Source: Paraburkholderia sp. PGU19
GTDB taxonomy: Bacteria > Pseudomonadota > Gammaproteobacteria > Burkholderiales > Burkholderiaceae
Assembly: GCF_013426915.1 (NCBI RefSeq)
Contig: NZ_AP023180.1
Location: 1,550,001 to 1,614,000 of the forward strand
DNA: 64,000 nt
Direction of reading: 5' to 3'
Within the stretch, counting starts at the first letter, position 1. Every line of letters begins with the position of its first letter. Below, one piece after another: positions 24,935 through 34,364 of the stretch. The position numbers and the translations under genes were made by a program. The notes below the pieces were generated by a model. The model was not told where the DNA came from. It ran no database searches and was given only the letters and a program-made list of their open reading frames with translations.

Positions 24935-26179
24935 TCACTTCCAGAAACCAAGCGCCGCGCGCAGCGCCGGATTGCGCTCCGCGTGCTTCTCCAGCGGCAC
25001 GCCTTCGATGGCCGCAACCCATGCTTCGCGCAGCGCTTCGACCCCCGCCGCAACGCCCTGCGGATGGCCGAAGATGCCACCGCCCGCCGTGTGAATCAGA
25101 TCGGCGCGGCCGAGCGCGGCGTACGTGTCGGCGGCCTGCAAGCCCGTCTGCCCCGAACTGAAGACGGGCATCGCCGTCATCGGCGCGTCGGGCATGACGG
25201 GTGCGAGCACCGCGCGCGCCGCCGCGATGACGCTTTCATCGGACTCACTGAACTTGTTGCGCAAGCCGTTCACGTGCAGATGATCCGCGCCCGCGAGCCG
25301 CCAGATCATCTGCCACGGCGCGTAATCCCAGCCCAGTTCCGGACTGCGCGACAGATAACCCCAGCCTGCGCGATGCGCATGAATGGGCACCTGCGCGTGC
25401 TTGCGCAATTCGTGCAGGCCAACCAGTCCAATCGAATTGAGCACCGCCATCACGCAGGTTCCGCCATGCGCCAGCACGAGATCATGCCGCCGGCGCATCT
25501 GATCGAGATCGCCCGTCACGTTGAAGGCGACCATCGCCTTCTTGCCGGTGCGATCGGCGTGTTCGTTGACCACGCGCATCACGGCCTTCACGCGCTCGTC
25601 GAACGGGCAATGCGAGCCGTCGGCTTGCAGTTCGTCGTCCTTGATGAAGTCGATGCCGCCTTCCACCAGCTCGCGCACCTGCTGCGCGGTCTGCTCCGGC
25701 GACAGCCCGACGCTCGGTTTGATGATCGTGCCGATCAGCGGACCACGCGTGACGCCGCTCAGCTTGCGCGTGCCGTCGATACCGAACGCCGGGCCAGGAT
25801 ACGCCGCCGCGAACGAAGCCGGCAGCTTCAGGCCCGTGAGCCGCAAGCCCGACACCTGACGCAGTTCGAACAGATTGCCCGCGATGGTCGACATCAGGTT
25901 CGGCAGCGACGGACCGAAGTTCTCGATCGGCCACGACAGCTCGAGCGTGCAGCGCGTGTACACCTCCGATTTCATGCCGCCCGACAGGCTCGGTGTATCG
26001 ACGGTTTCGAGTATGTCCAGGCGCTCGACGCGCGCGCCGGAACGCGCCTTGAGTTCGGGCGTCTCGCCGGGCAACGCGACGAAGGTGCCGCTCGACTGTT
26101 CGCCCGCGATGACATCGGCAGCCCGGCGCGGATCGTCGCCCGTTTCGAGCCAGTAAGTAGCGTGAATGCGTTCGCTCAC
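24935..26179 (-). CDS. oiaX: RuBisCO-like protein, 3-oxo-isoapionate-4-phosphate transcarboxylase/hydrolase
   Basis: The 414-residue protein is a form-IV RuBisCO-like protein. It keeps most catalytic positions of RuBisCO: Lys175 in GTIIKPSVGL, the carbamylation motif GGIDFIKDDE (Lys201, Asp203, Glu204), His-Arg in HAHRAG (294/295), His327 and Lys334 in HVNGLRNK, Ser379 in FSSGQ, and the phosphate loop TAGGGIFGHPQG. The position of Lys177 is Ser. OiaX splits 3-oxo-isoapionate 4-phosphate into 3-phosphoglycerate and glycolate. It is not a CO2-fixing enzyme. Translation starts at GTG with an AGGA eight bases before it. It lies between apnO and oiaK in the expected pathway cluster. Confidence 0.88.
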   Translation of the reverse strand: MSERIHATYWLETGDDPRRAADVIAGEQSSGTFVALPGETPELKARSGARVERLDILETVDTPSLSGGMKSEVYTRCTLELSWPIENFGPSLPNLMSTIAGNLFELRQVSGLRLTGLKLPASFAAAYPGPAFGIDGTRKLSGVTRGPLIGTIIKPSVGLSPEQTAQQVRELVEGGIDFIKDDELQADGSHCPFDERVKAVMRVVNEHADRTGKKAMVAFNVTGDLDQMRRRHDLVLAHGGTCVMAVLNSIGLVGLHELRKHAQVPIHAHRAGWGYLSRSPELGWDYAPWQMIWRLAGADHLHVNGLRNKFSESDESVIAAARAVLAPVMPDAPMTAMPVFSSGQTGLQAADTYAALGRADLIHTAGGGIFGHPQGVAAGVEALREAWVAAIEGVPLEKHAERNPALRAALGFWK

Positions 26180-26225
26180 GATGCAGTCCTGTTGGAAGTC
26201 AAAAGAAAACAGCGCTCAGCACGCA

Positions 26226-27056
26226 TCACGTGATACGGCGGATGCTGTCCGCAATCTCCGCATGATCGAACACGCCCTTCCAGTCGTCGCGCATCAGGCG
26301 CGGCTTGCCGAACTCGATTGCCTTGTTGCACGCATCGGAGAACGCGCCGGGGATTTCGTTGAAAATCACCGCGCTCAGAATGTTCATGTGGCCGAGCAGG
26401 AAATCGCGCGCGGCCTGTTCGGGCACGCCGCGCTTCACGGTTTCATCCATTGCTTCGCGCATCACGTAAAGCAGCGTCGCGCAGATCGTCTCAGACAGGC
26501 CCGGCTCCAGCAGCGCCATCTGATCGACGGTCAGACGGTATGAACGCAGGATCGGCTGATAGATCGTCTTCGCGACATCCTCGCCGAGATCGAACGCCGA
26601 CTCGGGGCCTTGCATCAGCGCGCTCGTGATCGACTGCTTCGCATACGCGCCGCCGAAGAAATCGCGGCGCGCTTTCGGATCGTCATCGTTGTTGAAGATG
26701 ATGGGATGACACGGATGCGCGACGAAGTAAGTCAGATCGGGCCGGTCGGGCAGATGGCCGGCGAACGGCGCGGCGGCATCGAGCGTCATCACCATCGTGC
26801 CCGCGGGCAGCTTCGGTGCGATCTCGTGGCTGAGCTTGCCGATCAGCGTATCGGGCACGGCGAGGATCACGACCTGCGCGCCGTCGAGCGCGGCATCGAC
26901 GGATACGCAATCCACGTTCAGTTCATCCTTCAGGCGCTTGCGGCCCGCTTCGCTCACTTCGATGTGCGCGACACGATAGTCCGACTTCAGCAGGTTGCTC
27001 GAAAGACGGAAGCCCATCTTTCCGCCAGCGCCGAACAGTGCAATTTTCTCTTTCAT
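26226..27056 (-). CDS. apnO: D-apionate oxidoisomerase
   Basis: The 276-residue NAD-dependent enzyme has an N-terminal Rossmann motif (IALFGAGGKMGFRLSSNLLK), a phosphogluconate-dehydrogenase-like core (VVILAVPDTLIGKLSHEIAP) and a helical C-terminal domain (HMNILSAVIFNEIPGAFSDA). In the D-apionate pathway ApnO oxidises and isomerises D-apionate to 3-oxo-isoapionate, the substrate of OiaK. The close fit of neighbours (oiaX and oiaK after it, apnL and apsD in the next operon) makes the specific call likely. A strong AAGGAGAGA ribosome site precedes the ATG. Confidence 0.83.
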   Translation of the reverse strand: MKEKIALFGAGGKMGFRLSSNLLKSDYRVAHIEVSEAGRKRLKDELNVDCVSVDAALDGAQVVILAVPDTLIGKLSHEIAPKLPAGTMVMTLDAAAPFAGHLPDRPDLTYFVAHPCHPIIFNNDDDPKARRDFFGGAYAKQSITSALMQGPESAFDLGEDVAKTIYQPILRSYRLTVDQMALLEPGLSETICATLLYVMREAMDETVKRGVPEQAARDFLLGHMNILSAVIFNEIPGAFSDACNKAIEFGKPRLMRDDWKGVFDHAEIADSIRRIT

Positions 27057-27104
27057 CGTGCTCTCTCCTTGCAGGGGTGCGTCATGTTCATGAATTTCGG
27101 TTGA

Positions 27105-28484
27105 TCAGCCCGCGCGCGGGTCCAGCGCGACGGCTGCGTGTTCGTCCTGCGGGCGCGGGCGGCGCTCGCCGCAGAACGCGAAGGCAAGCACGGCACTCAT
27201 CAGCATGAAGGCGCCGACCACGAACATCGGCGCGTGATACGAGCCCGTCGCGTCCTTCAGCGCGCCCGTCACGTACGGCGCGACGAAGCCCGCCAGATTG
27301 CCGACCGTGTTGATCAGCGCGATGCCTGCGGCAGCCGCCGCACCCGACAGGAAGCGCGCGGGCAATGCCCAGAAGTTCGGCAGCGCCGAGAAGATCGCGC
27401 AGGCGGTGATCGTGATGACGGCGATGGCCGTCGACGGCGACTTCATGAAAAGGGCAAGCGGAATGCTGAGCGCGCCGACCAGCGCCGGAATGCCGATGTG
27501 CCATGCACGCACGCCGTGTTTCGTCGCATTGCGGCTCCAGAGGAACAGCACGATCGCGGCAGGCAGATAGGGAATCGCTGTGATCAGCCCCTTCTGGAAC
27601 ACGTTGAACTGCGAGCCGAACTGCGTCTGGAAGCCGCCGATGATGGTCGGCAGGAAAAACGCGAGCGCATAGAGACCGTAGATCAGGCCGAAGTACATCA
27701 GCGAGAACAGCCAGACGCGGCCGCTCGTCAATGCGGCGCCTGCGTGGTGGCGATGCTGCGACGAACCGGTTGCGCGCTGGCGCTGCTCGGCTTCGAGTTC
27801 CGCGGTGAGCCACGCCTGCTCGCTGGCAGTGAGCCAGCGCGCCTGCGACGGCCGGTCGCTCAGATAGAACCACGCGACGATGCCGACGACGATCGCAGGA
27901 ATCGCAACGCCGAGGAACATCACGCGCCAGCCGGCCAGGCCGAACAGGCCATGCGCTTCGATCAGCAGCGCGGCGAACGGCGCGCCGATCACGATCGTCA
28001 GCGGCTGCGCCAGATAGAACAGCGCGAGGATATGGCTGCGATGGCGCTGCGGCACCCACATGCTCAGGAACAGGATCGCACCGGGAAAGAAGCCCGCTTC
28101 CGCTACGCCCAGCAGAAAGCGCAATCCATACAGCCCCGGCACGCTGCTCACCCACGTGAACAACAGCGCGACGATGCCCCACGTCACCATGATCCGCGCG
28201 AGCCAGCGGCGCGCGCCGAACTTGTGCAACGCGAGGTTGCTCGGCACTTCGAGAAAGATGTAGCCGATGAAGAACACACCCGCCGCGAAACCGAACTGGG
28301 CGGCGTCCAGCCCCAGATCCTTCGTCATGCCGTTCGGTCCAGCGAACGAGATCGCCGTGCGGTCGAGGAAGTTGATGAAAAACATCAGCGCGACGAACGG
28401 CACGAGGCGCAGCGAAACCTTGCGGATGGTCGAGCGCTCAAGTTGGCTCGGGCTTGCCTGTTCGGCGTGCGGGGCAGTTTGCAT
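27105..28484 (-). CDS. MFS transporter (anion:cation symporter family), probably for D-apionate
   Basis: The 459-residue carrier has 12 predicted membrane segments and the ACS-family signature near the first helices (FVALMFFINFLDRTAISFAG), then FGARRWLARIMVTWG and the cytoplasmic loop of about 45 residues between helices 6 and 7. Family members take up sugar acids, tartrate, hexuronates or phthalate. It is the first gene of the operon that continues with apnO, oiaX and oiaK, so D-apionate or the lactone is the expected substrate. The ABC importer of the same island would then handle D-apiose itself. The start has GGAGGAG upstream, and the operator-like dyad lies 62 bp before it. Confidence 0.85.
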   Translation of the reverse strand: MQTAPHAEQASPSQLERSTIRKVSLRLVPFVALMFFINFLDRTAISFAGPNGMTKDLGLDAAQFGFAAGVFFIGYIFLEVPSNLALHKFGARRWLARIMVTWGIVALLFTWVSSVPGLYGLRFLLGVAEAGFFPGAILFLSMWVPQRHRSHILALFYLAQPLTIVIGAPFAALLIEAHGLFGLAGWRVMFLGVAIPAIVVGIVAWFYLSDRPSQARWLTASEQAWLTAELEAEQRQRATGSSQHRHHAGAALTSGRVWLFSLMYFGLIYGLYALAFFLPTIIGGFQTQFGSQFNVFQKGLITAIPYLPAAIVLFLWSRNATKHGVRAWHIGIPALVGALSIPLALFMKSPSTAIAVITITACAIFSALPNFWALPARFLSGAAAAAGIALINTVGNLAGFVAPYVTGALKDATGSYHAPMFVVGAFMLMSAVLAFAFCGERRPRPQDEHAAVALDPRAG

Positions 28485-28546
28485 TGCGTCTCCTCCGATG
28501 GGTCTCGCGGCTCTGCGCTATTGCACAGATCACTCATGTGCTGTGC

Positions 28547-28565
28547 TGGTGTGATGAGTAGACCA
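28547..28565. promoter_or_regulatory. operator-like dyad before the MFS-apnO-oiaX-oiaK operon (site 2 of 3)
   Basis: The 19-mer TGGTGTGATGAGTAGACCA shares 15 of 19 bases with the site before the GntR gene. It lies 62 bp upstream of the carrier start, downstream of an AT-rich TTTTTTAAT that may be the -10, a position suited to repression. Confidence 0.6.
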
Positions 28566-28620
28566 TTAAGATTAAAAAAGCGGCACTGGGTTTACTACCA
28601 ACACCTTTCAGCAGTTCATT

Positions 28621-28636
28621 GGCGCGCCGGCGCGCC
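28621..28636. repeat. 16-bp self-complementary GC hairpin after apnL
   Basis: GGCGCGCCGGCGCGCC is two copies of GGCGCGCC and fully self-complementary. It lies 4 bp beyond the apnL stop. It has no T-tract, so it may mark the end of the apnL message without being a standard terminator. Confidence 0.45.
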
Positions 28637-28640
28637 TTCG

Positions 28641-30593
28641 TTATGGGCGCGCGGCGGCGGCGTCGCTCGTTACCGTCGTCGCGATCAGACAGGCAAACGG
28701 ACGCAGCCTGAACGACGCCGCGCGCGACATGCCAACTTTGCTCCGCAGCGACGCTTCGTCGATCATCACCGCGCGCAGCCCGCCCGATGTGATGCCACGC
28801 AGATCGAGCCGCGCAGCGCGTGTCGAACCGGTCAGATTGGCGACGATGAGATGCACTTGCCCCTGCGCGTCGCGCGCCGCCACGCATGCGATCTCGCGCG
28901 GATTCACGCCCGCGCATGTGAGCCGCGTCGCGCCCGCCATGCCAGCCAGCGCCTTCGCCACATCGAACATCGGATAGCGGCGCACGCCGTTGCTTACGTC
29001 GGCGAGTCCGCGTGCGCCCGTCAACGCGCCAAGCGTCAGCGTGTCGACGCGCCCGCCCGCGAGCGCGGCTGCGTAACCGGCCAGCCACGCGCCCCCGAAC
29101 AGCGCGCGCTGGCGTGGATCGCAGGCGGCCATCGCGATGCGCTCGCCGTGCGGATTCGGCATCACGCGCGACCCGTACGGGTTCTGACGCATCCCGATCG
29201 ACACGGGACCGATCGCATACGGCTGCGCGCCGATCAGCGCGCGACATGAGCGTGTGATGTGCGGTATGGCTTCGAGCGTCTGCATGACGCTGCGATCGTC
29301 GGCGGCGTGGACGATCGGACAGGTCGCGTGCGTCGTCCAGTCGACGTGTTCGAGCGGCGGACGCTTGCGATTGAGTTCGGTGAAATAGCTGAGCATGCCG
29401 CCGCCGATGCGCAAGCCCGGAAACGCGCGGCGCGCTTCCCGATACACCTCGTCGAGCGCGGGACACGGCGGGCTGACGCTGCCGGGCGGATTCGACTGCC
29501 GATGCACCGACGGACTGACGACGATCCCCGTCAGTTCGATGCCGGACAACGCGATCAGCGAGGCAAGCGAATCGAGTTCCGCGCGCGGCGCATCGACGCC
29601 GGGCAGCGCGTATTCGAGCACGCAGCGAATACCGCTTTCGCGCTGCAACGTCGCGAAGCGTTCAAGCTCATGCAAGCCGTGGCCTGCCGTCGGATCGAAG
29701 CTCAGCGTCAGTTGATGTGGCGAAAGTTCCGCCAGCAACGCCAGATGATCGAGCGCGGCGTCGACTTCGTCGGCAGCGATTGCAATGCCGAGCGCGGGCA
29801 TCCGTTCGTCCGCGCGTTCGTTCAGATCGAGTGTGAGCGTCTGAACGTGCGGTTGCGTCGAAACGTGCCGGTCAGGCCGAGCCAATGCCTGCTCTTCGAC
29901 ATCGAGCGTCACCGTCTGCGTCATCGTCGCGCCTGCGTCGAGCGTGAAAGGCCACGGCAATTCCAGCGGCCGCGAATAGGTCTTGAACGACGCATCCGAC
30001 CAGTTGCGCTGGTCTTCCATTTCGAACACATCGCCCGTGAACGAACAGCGTACGGTGAGGCCACACGGCATGTCATGTTCGATCGAGCGAATGTCCTTGA
30101 ACGGCTGCCATGGATCGATCAGCGCAGGAAACGCCGCGCTTTCGCGCGTGCCGTCACCGTGCTCGACGCGTGCCGGGGCGCCTGCCACGCCGTCGAGCGG
30201 ATGCAGCACGCAGAAGCCGCAGCGTGCCGTGAGAAAAGCATCATGTGCAGTCACAGCCGCGCTGAACGCCAGCGCATCGCGTCCCACGCAATCGATCGAC
30301 AACGCGTAGCTCAACGCATGTCCATCGGGATTCGTGCATTGCGCGCGGTATGCCACGCGAAATCCATTCCCGGTCTGGTCGATCTCGATGCCGCTCAGCG
30401 TGGGGCGACAGGTTCCCCAATCCTTGTCACGCACCAGGAACGCAACCGCGCGGATCACTTCGACGTCGCGATGGCGGATGTCGTGCAGCGCGCCGTCGAT
30501 CAGCAGCGCGGACCACGGCCCCGCTTGCAGACGCCGCGCCTGATCGACAGGCTGACTCGTGCCGTAGCAGATTTGCGCGAGATTGTCGCTCAT
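28641..30593 (-). CDS. apnL: D-apionate lactonase
   Basis: The 650-residue protein is the large enzyme expected between apsD and apnO in D-apiose clusters. It hydrolyses D-apionolactone, the product of ApsD, to D-apionate. An N-terminal beta-rich half (about 1-260, with WGTCRPTLSGIEIDQ and DMPCGLTVRCSF) is followed by an alpha/beta-barrel-like half (ITRSCRALIGAQPYAIGPVS, AMAACDPRQRALFGGAWLAG). There is no signal peptide, so it acts in the cytoplasm. The ATG at 30591-30593 overlaps the apsD stop as ATGA; the longer reading runs into apsD. The identification rests on family resemblance and context, not on catalytic residues I can name. Confidence 0.8.
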   Translation of the reverse strand: MSDNLAQICYGTSQPVDQARRLQAGPWSALLIDGALHDIRHRDVEVIRAVAFLVRDKDWGTCRPTLSGIEIDQTGNGFRVAYRAQCTNPDGHALSYALSIDCVGRDALAFSAAVTAHDAFLTARCGFCVLHPLDGVAGAPARVEHGDGTRESAAFPALIDPWQPFKDIRSIEHDMPCGLTVRCSFTGDVFEMEDQRNWSDASFKTYSRPLELPWPFTLDAGATMTQTVTLDVEEQALARPDRHVSTQPHVQTLTLDLNERADERMPALGIAIAADEVDAALDHLALLAELSPHQLTLSFDPTAGHGLHELERFATLQRESGIRCVLEYALPGVDAPRAELDSLASLIALSGIELTGIVVSPSVHRQSNPPGSVSPPCPALDEVYREARRAFPGLRIGGGMLSYFTELNRKRPPLEHVDWTTHATCPIVHAADDRSVMQTLEAIPHITRSCRALIGAQPYAIGPVSIGMRQNPYGSRVMPNPHGERIAMAACDPRQRALFGGAWLAGYAAALAGGRVDTLTLGALTGARGLADVSNGVRRYPMFDVAKALAGMAGATRLTCAGVNPREIACVAARDAQGQVHLIVANLTGSTRAARLDLRGITSGGLRAVMIDEASLRSKVGMSRAASFRLRPFACLIATTVTSDAAAARP

Positions 30594-31690
30594 CGCGCAA
30601 CCGGCCGAAGCCCGGCATCCCTGCGCGACGAGGCTCGCTCCAGCTCGCGCAGATCCACGCTGCGCCCTTCGCGCGCGGACAGATACGTCGCTTCGACGAG
30701 CGCGAGCGTCTGCAGATTGTCGCGACCGCTCGTCGCCGGCTCGCGCCCGCTGCGCAGGCAATCGATCCAGTGCGACTGGATGTTCAACACGCTGCCTTGA
30801 ATCGCTTCCCACGGCGCGCTGGACCACGACAGCGCGGGCGGCGTCGCGTCGCGCAATTCGGTGCCCGCAGCGGTGTGAATCTGCAACTGGTAATCCGCCA
30901 TGAGCCGCAACGTGCCGCCCGAGCCGTCGACCTCGATCAGCGTCTGCGGAAACAGTTCGTGCGGCAGCCGCGTCGCATAGCTGCAGTCGACGATGCTGTT
31001 CACACCGCTTTCATGACACAGCATGATCGTCGCGACGTCTTCGCCCTTGATCGCGGGATTGACGCGCGACAGGCTGGCTGTCACGCGCATCGCGTCGCCG
31101 AACAGAAAGCGCGCGATGTCGAGCACATGAATGCCCAGGTCTTCGACGATGAAGCGCTCGCCTTCTGCCAGATAAGGCTGGCCGCTGAACACGTCGAATA
31201 CCGAACGAAACGACACGCGGCCCCAGAATGGCCTGCCGATCGCGCCCGCCTGCAACGCCGCGCCGACAGCCTGAATCGCGCTTTGCCAGCGGAAGTTCTC
31301 GTGCACCATCAGCGGCACGTTCGCTTCGTTGCATGCGGCGACCATCGCGTAAGCGTCGTCGAGCGAGCGGGCGAACGGCTTCTGGCAAATTGTCGCGACG
31401 CCCGAGGCGGCCGCCAGTTCGACCAGCGCGCGATGGCTCGCGACCGTCGTCGCGATATCGACGAAATCCAGCCGTTCTTCGCGCAGCATTGCAGCGGCAT
31501 CGGTGTAGAGACGGTCAATGCCGAACTCGCCACCGGCGGCATCCAGGCGCGCTTCGTCTGCATCGCACAGCGCGACGATGTTTGCGCCGGAGACATCGCG
31601 CCACGCATGCAAATGATTGCGCGCGAAGAACCCGCAACCGATCAAGGCGCCATGGAATGGTTCGCGCCCACGAAGCGTCGATTCACTCAT
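30590..31690 (-). CDS. apsD: D-apiose dehydrogenase (Gfo/Idh/MocA family)
   Basis: The 366-residue oxidoreductase has the Gfo/Idh/MocA layout. An N-terminal NAD fold carries ALIGCGFFARNHLHAWRD, the family motif Q-K-P is present in TICQKPFARSLDDA near residue 105, and the C-terminal domain has the active-site stretch EDLGIHVLDIARFLFG near 190. ApsD oxidises D-apiofuranose to D-apionolactone. It lies between the ABC permease (3 bp upstream) and apnL (ATGA overlap), so uptake and the first two steps are made together. Confidence 0.87.
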   Translation of the reverse strand: MSESTLRGREPFHGALIGCGFFARNHLHAWRDVSGANIVALCDADEARLDAAGGEFGIDRLYTDAAAMLREERLDFVDIATTVASHRALVELAAASGVATICQKPFARSLDDAYAMVAACNEANVPLMVHENFRWQSAIQAVGAALQAGAIGRPFWGRVSFRSVFDVFSGQPYLAEGERFIVEDLGIHVLDIARFLFGDAMRVTASLSRVNPAIKGEDVATIMLCHESGVNSIVDCSYATRLPHELFPQTLIEVDGSGGTLRLMADYQLQIHTAAGTELRDATPPALSWSSAPWEAIQGSVLNIQSHWIDCLRSGREPATSGRDNLQTLALVEATYLSAREGRSVDLRELERASSRRDAGLRPVAR

Positions 31691-31693
31691 CGC

Positions 31694-32761
31694 TCACGCT
31701 CCCGTCGCGGCCTGCTTCTGCAACGCGAAGCGTTGCTGCACGCGGCGCTGGATCTGATCGACCACGACGGCGGCCACGATCACGACGCCCTTGATGACCG
31801 TCTGCCAGAACGCGCTGACGCCCATCATCACGAGGCCATCGGACAGAATGCCGATCACGAACGCGCCGATGATGGTCCCGCCGATCTTGCCGCGCCCGCC
31901 CGACATCGACGTGCCGCCGAGCACGGCCGCCGCGATCGCGTTCAACTCGAAGGTTTCGCCGCTCATCGGATGCGACGCGACGAGTTCCGACGAGATGATC
32001 AGCCCGACAATCGCCGCGCACAGCCCCGAGAACATGTAGACGAACATCTTCACGCGGTTCACGCGCACACCGGACAGTTGCGCCGCGCGCTCGTTGCTGC
32101 CGATGGCATAGATCTGCCGCCCGAGCGGCGTGCGGCCAGCGATATACGCGGCAATCGCACCGACTACGATTAGCAGCCAGATCGTCAACGGAATGCCGAG
32201 TATCGTCGCGCTGCCAAGCACGGGGAAACCCGTCGTGCCGTAATCGGGATTGCCCGTGAGGTTAGGAAACGTCTCGCCGCCCGACGACAGCAACGCCGCG
32301 CCCCGCGCGATATACAACGTACCGAGCGTCGCGATGAACGGCGCGACGTTCAGGCGCGTGATCAGCAGCCCGTTGACCGCGCCGACGGCAACGCCCGCCA
32401 GCAGCGCAACCACGATCGTTTCCGGCACGCTCAGATACAGCGTGTACTCGTCGCCGAGTGGAATGCCGTGCAGGATCAGCCCGCCCGCGACCATGCCGGA
32501 CAACCCGACGATCGAGCCGACGGACAGATCGATGCCGCCCGCGACGATCACGAACGTCATGCCAATCGCGAGGAACGCATTCAGCGCGACGTGCCGCGAC
32601 ATGATCAGCAGGTTTTCGATGCTCAGAAAGTTATGCGCCGCGAACGAGAAAAAGATCGCCACGGCAAACAGCGCGATGAACGTGCGCAGCTTGAGCAGCA
32701 GCAGTAGCGGTGCTTCGCCGATGCTCGCGCCCGGTGCTTCGCCCTTGATAGCCATCGTCAT
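31694..32761 (-). CDS. ribose-type ABC transporter permease, probably D-apiose
   Basis: The 355-residue permease has eight to ten hydrophobic helices and the RbsC/AraH hallmarks: GMTFVIVAGGIDLSVGSIVG, NGLLITRLNVAPFIATLGT, the YAIGSNERAAQLSGV docking loop, and AAAVLGGTSMSGGRGKIGGT. It forms the channel with the neighbouring ATPase and binding protein. The sugar is inferred to be D-apiose from the catabolic genes directly downstream. Confidence 0.92.
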   Translation of the reverse strand: MTMAIKGEAPGASIGEAPLLLLLKLRTFIALFAVAIFFSFAAHNFLSIENLLIMSRHVALNAFLAIGMTFVIVAGGIDLSVGSIVGLSGMVAGGLILHGIPLGDEYTLYLSVPETIVVALLAGVAVGAVNGLLITRLNVAPFIATLGTLYIARGAALLSSGGETFPNLTGNPDYGTTGFPVLGSATILGIPLTIWLLIVVGAIAAYIAGRTPLGRQIYAIGSNERAAQLSGVRVNRVKMFVYMFSGLCAAIVGLIISSELVASHPMSGETFELNAIAAAVLGGTSMSGGRGKIGGTIIGAFVIGILSDGLVMMGVSAFWQTVIKGVVIVAAVVVDQIQRRVQQRFALQKQAATGA

Positions 32762-32807
32762 GAATAATCTCCAGGGTGTTGCTGGATCTGCTTTGAGACA
32801 CGCCGCG

Positions 32808-34364
32808 TCATGCCGCTGCGCGTTGGTCGGTTGAGGCCGTGCGGTGTCCGATCGCGGACGCCGCGACGAGTGCGTCCTGCGTCGCTTCGGATGCGTCGAA
32901 TTCGGCGGTCACGCGACCGTTCGACATCACCAGAATGCGGTCAGATAGCGCCATTACTTCTTCGAGATCCGACGTCACGAACAGAATGCCGAGTCCCTTC
33001 ACGGCGAGATCGCGCATCACCTTGAAGATGTCGGCCTTCGCGCCGACGTCGATGCCACGGCTCGGTTCGTCCATCAGCAGCACTTTCGGCGCGGTCATCA
33101 AGGCACGCGCGATGATCACCTTCTGCTGGTTGCCGCCCGACAGCGAACTGACGGGCAGCCGCCAGTCGGCGACCTTGATCGCGAGATCGCGAATGTATTG
33201 CGTGATCGAGCGCTGCTCGCGCTGCGTGCTGATATGGAAAACACGCGCGAACTCCGCGAGGCAGGAGAGCGTCATGTTCTCGCCGATCGAGAGAATCGGC
33301 AGCAGCGCATCGGCCTTGCGGTCCTCGGGAATCAACGCAAGACCTTGCGCGACGCGGCGCGCGATCGGCTTGCCCGCAAGCGGCTTACCGTCCAGCACGA
33401 TCTCGCCCGTCGCATGCGGATGACAGCCGAGAATGCATTCGAACAGCTCCGAGCGCCCGGCGCCCATCAGCCCGTATATGCCGACGATCTCGCCCGCATG
33501 CAGCGACAGCGACACGTGATCGACCAGCAAGCCGCTGCCTTTGCGCGGCAGCGACACGTCGCGCACCGTCAGCACTTGCGCGCCGCGCGCGTGTCCGATC
33601 GGGCGCGAGAAATCTTTCGTGTCGCGGCCGACCATCTGACGCACGATCCACGGCACGTCCACTTGCGCCATCGGCTGATTGCCGGTGATGCGGCCGTCGC
33701 GCAACACGGTGATGTAGTCGCCGATACGGATCAGCTCTTCGAGCCGGTGCGAAATATAGACGATGGCGACGCCATGCGCCTTCAGGTCCGCAATCACCTG
33801 AAACAGCACATCCACTTCAGCCGCGCTCAACGCCGAAGTCGGCTCGTCGAGAATCAGCACGCGCGCGTCGTGCGCGAGCGCCTTCGCAATCTCGACCAGT
33901 TGCTGCTGGCCGATACGCAGATCTTCGACGAGCGTATCGGGGCTCACGTCCAGTTCGAGCCGCTTGAGCAGTTCACGCACCTTGCGCCGCTGCGCGTCGG
34001 CATCGATGTCGATACCCGCGCGCGTGATCTCGTGCGCGATGAACACGTTCTCGGCAATCGTCAGGTTCGGGAACAGATTCAGTTCCTGAAACACGATGCC
34101 GATGCCGTGCCGCAAGGCGTCCGCGCTGCTCGTCAACTCGACCGGTTTGCCGTCCAGCAGCAGGCGCCCGGTGCTGGGCTGCTCCGCGCCGGCGATGATC
34201 TTCATCAACGTGGACTTGCCCGCGCCGTTCTCGCCGACCAGCACGTTCACCGCCGCGCGCCGCACCGCGAAGTTGACCTCTTTCAACGCCACCGTGCCGG
34301 GATAGACCTTCGTCACGCCTTCTACATGAAGAATCACGTCGTCCACTGCGCCGGCCTCGCTCAT
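32808..34364 (-). CDS. sugar ABC transporter ATPase with two nucleotide-binding domains
   Basis: The 518-residue protein is a tandem ATPase of the RbsA/MglA class. Domain 1 carries Walker A GENGAGKST (near residue 44), signature RIGQQQLVEIAKAL and Walker B VLILDEPTSAL. Domain 2 carries a degenerate GLMGAGRSEL in place of Walker A, signature SLSGGNQQKVIIARAL and Walker B VLLMDEPSRGID. Such one-polypeptide pairs energise ribose, galactose and other monosaccharide importers. Its ATG overlaps the DUF2291 stop by four bases, and 46 bp separate it from the permease. Confidence 0.93.
   Translation of the reverse strand: MSEAGAVDDVILHVEGVTKVYPGTVALKEVNFAVRRAAVNVLVGENGAGKSTLMKIIAGAEQPSTGRLLLDGKPVELTSSADALRHGIGIVFQELNLFPNLTIAENVFIAHEITRAGIDIDADAQRRKVRELLKRLELDVSPDTLVEDLRIGQQQLVEIAKALAHDARVLILDEPTSALSAAEVDVLFQVIADLKAHGVAIVYISHRLEELIRIGDYITVLRDGRITGNQPMAQVDVPWIVRQMVGRDTKDFSRPIGHARGAQVLTVRDVSLPRKGSGLLVDHVSLSLHAGEIVGIYGLMGAGRSELFECILGCHPHATGEIVLDGKPLAGKPIARRVAQGLALIPEDRKADALLPILSIGENMTLSCLAEFARVFHISTQREQRSITQYIRDLAIKVADWRLPVSSLSGGNQQKVIIARALMTAPKVLLMDEPSRGIDVGAKADIFKVMRDLAVKGLGILFVTSDLEEVMALSDRILVMSNGRVTAEFDASEATQDALVAASAIGHRTASTDQRAAA

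Noticed and set aside
24935..26179. The RuBisCO-like protein as a true CO2-fixing enzyme
   Set aside because: It has Ser at Lys177, and its neighbours are the D-apionate enzymes; there is no small subunit or phosphoribulokinase in the window.
28621..28636. GGCGCGCCGGCGCGCC as a replication or recombination site
   Set aside because: It is a single GC-rich palindrome right after a stop codon with no repeats or partner sequence around it; a transcript-end hairpin is the simpler reading.
27138..30800. Very long open frames on the plus strand opposite the MFS, apnL and apsD genes (about 700 and 510 codons)
   Set aside because: They are Arg/Gln/His-rich mirror frames of high-GC genes, have no domain or ribosome site, and run antisense to well-recognised enzymes.
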